Shown: piece by piece, positions 37,968 through 46,492 of the stretch
How the letters are laid out: each line of letters starts with the position of its first letter
Position numbering within the stretch: position 1 is the stretch's first letter
From: Carpediemonas membranifera
Taxonomy: Eukaryota > Fornicata
DNA: 64,000 nucleotides
NCBI GenBank assembly: GCA_019828565.1
Contig: JAHDYR010000033.1
Coordinates: forward strand, 124,001-188,000
Reading direction: 5' to 3'
Made by a program: the position numbers and the translations under genes
Notes under the pieces: generated by a model
What the model was told of the DNA's origin: nothing
Database searches by the model: none
The model's input: the letters and a program-made list of their open reading frames with translations, nothing else

Positions 37968-38395
37968 GTCATTCACCGGAGGAGCAGGCCAGAGTCACTT
38001 GCCATCTGGCGCATCATGAGGAGATATTGGAATGTGATGATGTGTTTATTGACTAAATGAGCTGGAATTAGGCGGGTTTGATGTTGCTTACATGTTCTGT
38101 GGCATGCCTGATGTCCAAAGATGTATTTTGGCACAGTGATGTTGTTTAGTGTGCTCATTGCTGACCGCATAGTTATCTGACTTCAATGTGTCGTGTTGAT
38201 GCCAAGAAATCGATGGTAGCTCGCACGTTTGAGGTAGTTGCTTGTTGCATCGATGCAACGCACTTTAAGGATTAAAAAGCTGTACCCCATAGCCGTTTCC
38301 TAAGGCCAAATGCGGCCCTCTCTAGCGTATATACACGCGTGAATTGGGACTAGATGGGACTAGATGGGACTAGATGCAGTGTTGTGGCATGCCCG
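37968..38395. repeat. Block Y, copy 1 (also at 43659-44073)
   Basis: About 428 bp repeated directly at 43659-44073 with few differences, including a TGGGACTAGA tandem (three units here, two there) and the 16-bp palindrome GTTGCATCGATGCAAC. Non-coding as far as I can see. Confidence 0.88.
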
Positions 38396-38511
38396 GTTTA
38401 GCTGAATCCACAAATGTGGATCGGCTCGGGCTGCCGTATAGGTGGCCATGCTTTGAACTTATGGCTGGAGACTGATACAATTGGCAGGTAGTTGACTGCT
38501 ACGGACGTGCT

Positions 38512-38789
38512 ATGGACAACCGACGGTATGCCTGTCTGGGCATCAGCGCTGTCGTTCAGGCCAATCCACGTTTGTGGATCCGTGCAGTTTATGGTTTCTC
38601 GGCCTCCATGCAACAGCCCTGCCTCACCATCGGTATCGACGTGTACTGCGGCAAGAACAGCTTCACCCAGGGCGAGGATAACGTCCGCCAGGGTCAGCGC
38701 CGCTCCGTCATCGGTATGTCCGCCTGGTACGTCGAAGAGCAGGGCCACCTTGAGACCGTCAACCGTCCCGTCGAGACCATCGCCCGCTT
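38512..38789 (+). pseudogene. Possible Piwi-domain (Argonaute-like) gene fragment
   Basis: An open stretch with strongly C-ending codons. The segment LTIGIDVYCGKN...RRSVIGMSAW resembles the start of Piwi domains, where GIDVYH carries the first catalytic Asp and (K/R)(R/K)SVVGFVAS follows. Here Cys stands where His is usual. The frame continues for about 25 residues (HLETVNRPVETIARLA) to the edge of the foldback arm. If the reading is right, it is a fragment of a host or mobile Argonaute captured between inverted repeats. The match is short, so alternatives remain open. Confidence 0.35.
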
Positions 38790-39164
38790 GGCGAGTAAGC
38801 GCTACACTACCGCTTCACCAGCCCTCCAAGGCAGCGTTCTGGACCTGCGTCATCTCCGGCGAACTGGAATGATCCAAAGTAACGGTGTAGTGTTCTTTCT
38901 GGCAGCTAATTGTGCATAAGCGAATGCTTTGTGGTCATTTATTGCTCTTTGGCGCAGCAACGCCCACAACTCTTTGGGATACTGTTCTTTTGGTGTTGAT
39001 GTTGTTATTGATGTTGATTTCTCCGCTTTTCGCTGCTTTGCGTTGTAATTGCAATGTTTTCTAGTACATTCCGCGCATCAGATCATTGCTACAACCTGAA
39101 CTCGCCATTTTGGCGTTGCAATGAAACTATCCCCTAAAGTGCACACTAAATGAAATCAGATCAA
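38790..39164 (-). repeat. Right arm of 375-bp foldback
   Basis: Inverse copy of 37550-37924. Its inner edge cuts the Piwi-like frame just after ARLA. Confidence 0.9.
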
Positions 39165-39239
39165 TTTGTGGTCAGCTGCGCCAAGTCGATGGCTTAGTCA
39201 GTGTTTGAGTCATTCCCACGACTTATTTACTTCGTTCAT

Positions 39240-40556
39240 TTACTTCTGGTGCTTTTCCTGCTCTCTCTTCTCCATCAGGTCGTCATACTCGGCCCTCGTC
39301 AGCCTCACAGTTGTCATCCCGGCATCACGGATGTGCTCAAAGGCCTCAACAGGCAGCTTCGGCATCCCGTCGTCGCTGTCGCTGCTGCTGCCCAAGTCTG
39401 ACTCGCTCTCGTGATAGCGGCGAAGGTGAATGCGTCTGCTGGGCTCCCTGGTCTTCATAGAGTCATAGAGCGGAGCGAGCCCACTTCCATTGGTCCCGCT
39501 ACGGACACCCTCATCGGTATCTCTCTCAGACATATCACACTCAACCTGTTGTGACTGAACAAATGACAGGTTGTCGACGAGGCTATCCTCGACATCGCTG
39601 TCTGAACTCTCCTCATCCTCCCACTCTCCTTCCAGCATCTCCAACCCGGCCTCATCGTCAGACTCCCCCTCCCCCGTGTCGTCCCCCTCGGGCTTACGCT
39701 GGTCGTGGAGCTGGACCATCCTAATCCTGAGCTTGTTGTAAAGCCAGTCATCGAGCGTCGGCGGCACCAGGTCGGCAGAGCTTCGGATCTCCGGGTTGAG
39801 ATCGAGGATCGTTGGGCGTCGCGTGGTCGTTAAGTGACTGGACGCCAACTGGCGCCTGAACTGCTCATCGGTCAGGCTGATGCGCTTGTCCTTAATGACC
39901 TTACGAACCTTGGTCGGATCCCTGGGCCTGCCCGTCCGTCTCTGTGTCTCAATCACCCGCTTCTTGAGCTGATTGAGATCGACATGCACAGTGGGCGCAT
40001 AGCGAAGCTGGTTAACACTCAGCCCGACCGACTTGAGAGCCTGCGAGAAGGTGCTAGGCATCACAGCGGACATCGCGGATGGTGCCCCGGTGAATAGCAA
40101 CCAGTCAGCGAGTTCCGGGGGAATCTGGAGCTCGCTCACATCAATATCGCGGGCTGATGTGGCAGTCATGCCTGTGTGGCTGATGATAAGAGCCAGCGCA
40201 TTGTAGGGGAAGACTAGTCGGACAATAGCTTCCAATGCGACAGGCTCAAACTGCCCAAGCGGCTTGACATTGTCTCTGCCGGAGTTTCGGAATGAGTTGA
40301 CGGCACTGAGAGTGACAGCAGCGGTTGCCTTGCTCAACGATGCAGCAAAACCGGGCACAAGCGATCTAACCTCCTCGGACCGGATCACGGAGAGCGCTTC
40401 GTCCTCGGTACTCCCTCGCTCACGTTGTACGAATTGAACGAACCGCGAAAGGTTGTTTGCGGCCGCTTTCCGGGAAGATTTCTTGCTGATGGTGCACAAC
40501 CAAGCATTCTTCACGTCTTGCATGCTTGTTTCCATCTCCCGCGGGCTTCCTTCCAT
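39240..40556 (-). CDS. 438-aa protein, unknown; helical N-domain and acidic tail
   Basis: ATG at 40556 (a second Met is 8 codons on). Residues ~20-110 look like a SAM-like helical domain (SRKAAANNLSRFVQFVQRER...LSKATAAVTLSAVNSFRNSG), followed by ALALIISHTGMTATSARDIDVSEL, faintly like the start of a tyrosine-recombinase catalytic domain (TGLR.SE), but the key Arg is absent and no H-x-x-R...Y set is found. A Glu/Asp/Ser-rich stretch (~275-340) and a charged C-terminus follow. It is divergent from the OTU-like gene at 41791. I do not assign a function. Confidence 0.6.
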   Translation of the reverse strand: MEGSPREMETSMQDVKNAWLCTISKKSSRKAAANNLSRFVQFVQRERGSTEDEALSVIRSEEVRSLVPGFAASLSKATAAVTLSAVNSFRNSGRDNVKPLGQFEPVALEAIVRLVFPYNALALIISHTGMTATSARDIDVSELQIPPELADWLLFTGAPSAMSAVMPSTFSQALKSVGLSVNQLRYAPTVHVDLNQLKKRVIETQRRTGRPRDPTKVRKVIKDKRISLTDEQFRRQLASSHLTTTRRPTILDLNPEIRSSADLVPPTLDDWLYNKLRIRMVQLHDQRKPEGDDTGEGESDDEAGLEMLEGEWEDEESSDSDVEDSLVDNLSFVQSQQVECDMSERDTDEGVRSGTNGSGLAPLYDSMKTREPSRRIHLRRYHESESDLGSSSDSDDGMPKLPVEAFEHIRDAGMTTVRLTRAEYDDLMEKREQEKHQK

Positions 40557-41790
40557 CGATATACGGATTTCAGACTTTCGTCATGCACAAAAATTCGAAT
40601 CTCTCCAAATGCCCAAAACAGTGGTCAAACCGTGTTCAGGGGTACAAAAGAGTGCCATAGGCACGTTCTTGCATTTCAAAATATTCTAGAGGTCGTTCAT
40701 AAATTCTCAGATGGCCAACAGTACGAAAGTCTGAAATCCATTTATCATGAGACCCGACAAATTTGAAATCCATTTATCGGGTGGATACATCACTGTAGAG
40801 GGTATTCATGGATATAGGTGCCTTTTCGGTGCCGAGGGGAGTCAACATTTGAGGTCGTGCAGGCAGAAAGTCTGAAATCCGTATATCTCATCACTGCTTA
40901 TAGATCCTGGCAGACAACGCCTTCCTGGCGACGTCTGGGGTGTAAGGATTCGCTTGCCTCTGTGTTGTCGCATCAGCTTCGCTGAAAACGGGTGAACTGA
41001 CCCGCGCATTCGCGCACTTTACGCTCGCAACGAGATTGAAATGGCGAACTTAAGAATAGAAAGAATACTGGCGGCTTTAACGTAGTAGGCATGTGCACAA
41101 CACTAAGAAACATCAGTTGGCGGGCGCAGAGCATCATTAAAGCAACAATTATCTCTAAACGACATCAAGTACCAAAAGTCCATCATGATCATACGATATG
41201 AACTATAAATGAACTACAGATCAGTATATATGATTTGAGAGTACCAGGCATGGCCAAAATACCGCAATACTCGTCCTTTGATCCACGTGACCTCCATCTT
41301 GGTCGGTATCCAGAGAACCTCCGTCAGACGCTTGCAACGGAACATTTAGGGGGAGCATCCTGAATGGGGCCAGATTTGAGGGACCCTTGGTCTGACATGT
41401 CATGACCGAGTACTCTAGGGGCCTCCACAGTGCGTCCCGAGGTACGTTAGAGCACCACAGACCTTCCCCCAAAAGCTGACTCCTGGACCCCTTGGCCGGA
41501 GCTCGCCCGAAGCGTGCCTCGGCTTGAACTAACGGCAAGAGAGCATAAAATCAGCCCTTTCGAACCGTGTTTTATGCTCTGCTGCAGTTATAGAATTATT
41601 CAAAGGGCCCTCTCTTTGCGCTTTTTTCTGGTTCGTGGGACGAAGTAGGGACGGACAAAAAAGCAGATACGGAAGGTATTGGAGGTAATGAGGCCGCCTA
41701 GGTACATAGTTGCCATGTGGATGGTTTCAGTTTATTACTTTTGGCACTCTATGTCCATTTTTTTATGCTCTCTTGCTGATAGTGCCGAAC
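40557..41790. other. Divergent intergenic region with inverted repeats
   Basis: A 22-bp inverted pair (GATATACGGATTTCAGACTTTC at 40558-40579 and its inverse at 40867-40888) spans 330 bp, with a third variant copy near 40728-40750. AGAGCATAAAA/TTTTATGCTCT forms a hairpin at 41540-41580, and TTTTATGCTCTCTT recurs at 41761-41774 just before the OTU-like gene. No gene seen. Confidence 0.6.
41540..41580. repeat. 41-nt hairpin upstream of OTU-like gene
   Basis: 11-bp perfect arms AGAGCATAAAA and TTTTATGCTCT. Confidence 0.75.
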
Positions 41791-43543
41791 ATGGACTTGC
41801 TAAAGTGGATTGAGAGCGCTAGCAAGGAACAGTACGATGCGATATTGGCTGCATACACCAAGGCAACCACCAATCATGCCAAATGTGCTGTCCTTCGCGC
41901 GGTTTTGCTGGATGAACGGAAACTGCTCGATCTAGTCATCAGGAAGCGTTTGTAGTCATAGCAATGCTTATATAGGAATCAACCTGAACCATATCACCAC
42001 GAAATTCCGCCTCACGAAGAACGAGAAGGAGGAGCTCCATGATAAGTTGAAGAAGCAGTTTATGGCACTCGCCGGACCAAGAAGTTCCAAGAAGCTCGGC
42101 GCGCTGGCGAAGTGGGTTGACGACAACCAGGCTGATATCGTGTATAGCAAGGAGAAGCGCAAGGCGCGTAAGGCCATTATTGAGGCCATTGACGCCGAGG
42201 AGAAGGACAAGGGCAAGGGCAAGGCCGAGAGCGCTAAGAAAGAACCCGTCGACGATGAGAGTGGCGTGGACAGTGGTGAAGAGAGCGGCGTCGACGATTC
42301 TGAGTTGTGCGACAGTGAGAGTGAGGTGGACTTTGACAACGAGTCCGACGATGAGATTAGAGAACGCGCGATCAAGCGCCGGCGCGAGAGAAAGATCGCC
42401 CAGAAGCTCAAGGAGTGGGAGGACAATAACGCTCGCAACTACGTCCTGTGGCATAGAGTCCAGAAGGAGGTGCACGGCGAGCTTCGCATTCGCGCCTCTC
42501 GAGAGTCAGCTTCGGTTGCTGGGGACAACCACGTCGACGTCCAGTTCGACAGATACCTTCGCGTATCCAAGCTGCTCGAAATGAAGGACTGGATTCACAA
42601 AGACCTCCCATCTCTTCCGATGGAGGCACGAGTGCTCCATCACAAGGCGCAGAAGAGAGTACTCGAGCTGGAGGAGACCGTCACGAGGCTGCTGCAAGAC
42701 GTGGGGTACGCAGCTGACATCTCCATGGGTGCCAGCCCGACACCCGCGCCGTTTCGCCGCGACCTACCCCAGTCGGGCACACACCAAGCACGAACGAGTA
42801 CCCCCCGCCGTACGGGGAAGAGCGACACAATCCACATGAAGCGCAAGGCCCTCATGACAATCCCTCAGAAGATCGCTGATGTCGATAGCAACTCAGAGGA
42901 GTCAGACGAGGAGGAGATGGTGACAGAGGAGAAGAAGCGCGAGGCACACGAGGAGGTGGTGACAGAGGAGAGGAAGGGTGAGTCACATGAGGAGGACGTG
43001 ACCAAATGCGACGCCTGCATCCAGACTGAGCCGGAGACTCAGACTCGCATCACCTCTGAGGCCGCGGTGCAGACGTGCATCAACGCGGAGGCTCTCACGG
43101 CTGGCTGTACCGCGATTCATGTCAAGAGTGACGGCAACTGCGTTGCATATTGTCTCCAAGCCATTGAGTTGGGTGGCCGAGTTGATGGCGACTTCGAAAA
43201 GTGGCAGCGTGGCCTCTGCCAGTCAGTGAAGGCCAAGTACTGGTCTAAGAAGAATTTCACGGAGCGTAGCCTGACAGATCCGGACTCCGGCTACTATAAC
43301 TCGAACGCCATCCGAGTCTGGGCGAGGAAACAGAAGCGGAACATCCTTGTTGTCCAGTCATACGACGGATACAACGGCATGCAAGGCATCTCCGCCATCT
43401 TATACCTGTTTGATGGCACCACCATGCTTGCACCCGATGCAGACTTGTGGGGGTTGACAGATAATTTCGCTATTGTCATCGAAGGCGATCCGGCTCACGC
43501 CACGCTGTACCAGAAGAAGTGCGAGGTCGTTGAGATTGAATAA
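41791..43543 (+). CDS. OTU-like cysteine protease, 574 aa, one probable 28-nt intron
   Basis: ATG 41791 (MDLLKWIESASKEQYDAI). The first frame stops at 41955. Removing 41948-41975 (GTTTGT...ATATAG, 28 nt) gives one frame of 575 codons joining VIRKR to INLNHITTKF. A Lys/Glu-rich and acidic region (~100-190) and repeats of EE-VVTEEKK type (~345-375) precede the OTU-like domain: VKSDGNCVAYCLQAI (DG-N-C, Cys near residue 440), VWARKQKRNILVVQSYDGYN, and GDPAHATLYQKK (His near 558). Both boxes match T4 of element T (DG-x-C...YCLQ and D..HATL[FY]), so the two belong to one family. Predicted deubiquitinase-type activity. Confidence 0.72.
41948..41975 (+). other. Probable 28-nt intron in OTU-like gene
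   Basis: GTTTGTAGTC...TATATAG. The 3' end lacks the ACACAG seen in element T, so a frame-shift error remains possible. Confidence 0.45.
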
Positions 43544-43658
43544 AGATTTGGATATGCCCGTGTAGCCAGCGGTTCATGACCTGCAGCAGACATTTGGACG
43601 TACAGCGGGATACCACATCAATTAGGTCACTTGCGGGCTAAGATTGTCGTTGTCGATC

Positions 43659-44073
43659 GTCATTCACCGGAGGAGCAGGCCAGAGTCACTTGCCATCTGG
43701 CGCATCATGAGGAGATATTGGAATGTGATGATGTGTTTATTGACTAAATGAGCTGGAATTAGGCGGGTTTGATGTTGCTTACATGTTCTGTGGCATGCCT
43801 GATGTCCAAAGATGTATTTTGGCACAGTGATGTTGTTTAGTGTGCTCATTGCTGACCGCATAGTTATCTGACTTCAATGTGTCGTGTTGATGGCAAGAAA
43901 TCGATGGTAGCTCGCACGTTTGAGGTAGTTGCTTGTTGCATCGATGCAACGCACTTTAAGGATTAACCACCTGCACCCCATAGCCGTTTCCTAAGGCCAG
44001 ATACGGTCCTCTGTAGCGTATATACACGCGTGAATTGGGACTAGATGGGACTAGATGCAGTGTTGTGGCATGA
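43659..44073. repeat. Block Y, copy 2
   Basis: Direct copy of 37968-38395, here joined directly to block X, in an order opposite to that at the first locus. Confidence 0.88.
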
Positions 44074-44584
44074 TCTGCCAGATCGACCAGCCCCTGGATC
44101 ACTTGGGCCTGCCTCCGTGCCCGGCCTGTTGCGATCAATGATGGTGATTACTTGCAACGAACGCGATCACCGGAAATTACCTTACCTTACCTTACCTGCA
44201 GGTACCATGGGTGTTCGTTTTCGTCTCCAAACGCCATGGTGTAAGAGCATAAAGTGCATTTTCTGTTTACTGTGCCGTTGGGGATTGATGGCGCTGGCGT
44301 AGGGGTGCTGTGTGGGCGCCAGGGATGACGGCGCCAGGATGAGGGCGCCAGGGATGAGGAGTACAGTATTTGAACCCCGAAAACGCCATATTACCAGCAC
44401 CAATGAGCTTCATCAACGAAGATGCGCTCACTGGTGCCGGTTATGGCGTTTTCGGGGTTCGTCGATCATTCTGCTCCCAAATCTGCACCTGTATTTTCGT
44501 GAGCATGCCCGGGAGCTGGGCCAGACGAGTGGTGCCACAGGGACTAAGCTCCGCTGCTCAGCCTCTGCCAGGCGACACTCGTCT
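44072..44584. repeat. Block X, copy 2 (short minisatellite)
   Basis: Copy of 35972-36972 lacking nearly all minisatellite units; includes the hairpin at 44372-44460. It ends abruptly at 44584 inside the 3' end of the next gene. Confidence 0.88.
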
Positions 44585-44930
44585 CAATCATCTCAGCGAC
44601 GTTGGCACCGTTGACTGACGAAGCTTGCATTGCACGCGTGGAGTCAACGGACATAGTGGGCTGCTCAGCGGTCTGAACAGTGGGGTGGGGGGTGGGGACG
44701 GCAGGATTGCGGCGCGGCTGGCACACCCGGAAGGCTCTTTGGGAGCTGTCGAGCTTGGAATTTCGCAAATGATCAATTTCAGCGTCAGTGAGGGTTACAA
44801 GCTGGCTGAGTCCGGCTATCAATGCGGCACGCCCTGTATCTGTCGCGTGAATTCCTTGGTAGATGCCCTTCGTGTTAGGAGAGAGTTTGCGGCCAGCAAG
44901 GTTCTCGATAGCCTTGGGTACTGACCTCAT
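44585..44930 (-). pseudogene. Truncated gene (~115 aa), unknown
   Basis: ATG at 44930 (MRSVPKAIENLAGRKLSPNTKG). Predicted helical N-terminus (AALIAGLSQLVTLTDAEIDHLRNSK) and Pro/Thr-rich middle, then VNGANVAEMIE; beyond 44584 the frame reads block X sequence, so the natural C-terminus is lost. It starts 6 nt after the stop of an upstream 58-aa frame on the same strand, suggesting a linked pair. Confidence 0.45.
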
Positions 44931-44936
44931 GAAGTC

Positions 44937-45113
44937 CTACTTGCGCGGCATGCGCTCTAGAATAGTTTTTGGGAGGATTGCAAGGATTGCATCCGCGATG
45001 GAGCGACAATCGCATTTCGTGCTTCTCTCTTCCCAACGATAGCATGTTGCGATGATTGTGTGCACAATATCACGCACAGTATCTCTTGAAAGCCGCTCCT
45101 GGTCTTCTACCAT
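44937..45113 (-). CDS. Small 58-aa protein, unknown
   Basis: ATG at 45113, stop at 44937. It begins MVEDQERLSRDTVRDIVHTI and contains CYRWEERSTKCDCRS, ending KTILERMPRK. Predicted helical with a small Cys cluster. It lies upstream of and almost abuts the truncated gene at 44930, and is divergent from the 71-aa gene at 45168 with 54 nt between the starts, reminiscent of the tight divergent spacing in element T. Confidence 0.4.
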   Translation of the reverse strand: MVEDQERLSRDTVRDIVHTIIATCYRWEERSTKCDCRSIADAILAILPKTILERMPRK

Positions 45114-45167
45114 ACTGCCCCCCTTTTGTGGGGGTGTAAAAAAACTGAGTGCAGTTTTAAGTTGGAA

Positions 45168-45383
45168 ATGGAATCCTACAGGTATAGAGACTATTACGAA
45201 GAGATAGGAACCGTTATAGCTGCAATTGATGCAATATTAGCACATCCAGGACTGTGGGCGGTAGCAGAGCGTGTTGGAATGGATAGATTAGCAAGAGCGA
45301 AGGACTTACTCAATATAGAGCAAGAAAGGGCCAAATGCGGGATTCCGCCATCAAGTTCAGAAGAGTACAGTGATTCACAGTAA
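45168..45383 (+). CDS. Small 71-aa protein, unknown
   Basis: ATG at 45168 (MESYRYRDYYEEIGTVIAAI). Predicted helical (DAILAHPGLWAVAERVGMDRLARAKDLL) with an acidic Ser-rich end. Divergent from the 58-aa frame. No family recognised. Confidence 0.45.
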   Translation: MESYRYRDYYEEIGTVIAAIDAILAHPGLWAVAERVGMDRLARAKDLLNIEQERAKCGIPPSSSEEYSDSQ

Positions 45384-45468
45384 ACCGTAGCGATCTATTG
45401 AGTTATATTCAGTTCTGGCCATGTTCGGCTTTTCCGGAATGTCAAAAATTTGACACGTCCATTTCTCC

Positions 45469-45569
45469 AAATTGCTGATTGCCAACGCTAGACCAGACAT
45501 GCCAGGCTGTAGTACACGTGCTATACTACAACGTGGTGGTTCTGGTTTGCCGTTGGCAATCAGCAATTT
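45469..45569. repeat. 101-nt three-tier hairpin
   Basis: Perfect 19-bp outer arms AAATTGCTGATTGCCAACG and CGTTGGCAATCAGCAATTT, inner ACCAGA/TCTGGT and TGTAGTA/TACTACA. Confidence 0.85.
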
Positions 45570-45794
45570 CGAGAACAGACAAACTTCTTTTGCGATTTTT
45601 GCAACTTCTGGAGCATATATCATTTGGTACAGACCCAGCCACGCAATAAAAACGCATAGCGTGGCTTACCATGGTCGGAACTATCCTAAAAAAGTTTGCG
45701 GTAAATATTGAGTAAATATTTAATATAGATCTCGAGATTTAACGTCCCTTAGGTAGCCCTTGGATGCAAACATCCGCCCAGTAAATTTCGCTGT

Positions 45795-45859
45795 ACAGCT
45801 CTAGCCCAAGACAAAAATATGAGGGCTCGAAGTTTTGGCCTTCTCAGAAAAAGGTGGCA
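45795..45859. repeat. Dispersed 65-bp repeat, copy 2
   Basis: Matches 35737-35801. It lies just upstream of the 182-aa gene and could encode its N-terminus (an ATG at 45819 is in frame with 45915). Confidence 0.7.
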
Positions 45860-45914
45860 GTATACTGCTACTTTTCTTTGCTTGAGTAGCTGTATTACAC
45901 CCCCTCCAGACAGC

Positions 45915-46463
45915 ATGACAGCTGAGGGAGCCCTCCTGGCGCTGAAGCGCACTCGAGAGCCGGGTGCCACGGTCTCTCGTGATGTGGTGGTGGACCTCCT
46001 CAAGCGCGTGGTGATGGCAGGCCGACACCCAGCCATGTTCTCGCTGCTTATGGCGGCTGAGAACCGCGGTGCCTCGCGCCTGACCGCCACCCGCTCCCGC
46101 GACTTCGTTCGGGCCTATTGGACCTGTGTCCGGCTTGAGCATCTCCCGGCTATGGAGCTTGCCATGAACAAGGAGCTGTTCACGCTCCAGCTCACGGACA
46201 CGTCCGCCGCGTACGGTGTGGTGGAGGTCAAAGAGCACATCGAGCTCTACGAGAACGCCCGCCAGGAGGAGTCGTTCATCCTGCTCGTCCAGTTTTCGGG
46301 CTATCCGCTGCCGTCACTGACCTTCCTGACCCAGGATCTTTGCCGCACCATGCCTGTCACTCGTTATCTCAACGAGCATAACTTATGGCGTCGTGTTCGT
46401 CGGCGCTGGGAGCATGACGGCATCTTCTTTGAGCTTGGTGACAGCCTTGGTGCCATTGAATAA
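45915..46463 (+). CDS. 182-aa protein, unknown
   Basis: ATG at 45915 (MTAEGALLALKRTREPGATV); an in-frame ATG at 45819 would add 32 residues from the dispersed repeat. C-ending codons and helical content (VSRDVVVDLLKRVVMAGRHPAMFSLLMAAEN) support a real gene. It ends GDSLGAIE with AATAAA overlapping the stop (TTGAATAAATC). R5 begins within 30 nt, so the 3' region may be truncated. No family recognised. Confidence 0.6.
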   Translation: MTAEGALLALKRTREPGATVSRDVVVDLLKRVVMAGRHPAMFSLLMAAENRGASRLTATRSRDFVRAYWTCVRLEHLPAMELAMNKELFTLQLTDTSAAYGVVEVKEHIELYENARQEESFILLVQFSGYPLPSLTFLTQDLCRTMPVTRYLNEHNLWRRVRRRWEHDGIFFELGDSLGAIE

Positions 46464-46492
46464 ATCAGATTGTGACTCTCTCTGGGCGCCAT

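Larger units (their letters stand above)
45384..45914. other. Intergenic region with 101-nt hairpin and dispersed repeat
   Basis: Holds the hairpin at 45469-45569 and the repeat at 45795-45859. No gene is called; reading frames across the hairpin are by-products of its symmetry. Confidence 0.6.

Noticed and set aside
39240-40556. Tyrosine recombinase (Crypton-like) call for the 438-aa protein
   Set aside because: Only a faint TG-M...DI-x-x-SEL resemblance; the catalytic Arg, H-x-x-R and Tyr are not found.
45375-45711. Proteins read across the 45469-45569 hairpin on both strands
   Set aside because: Mirror-image frames result from the inverted repeat; neither has independent support.
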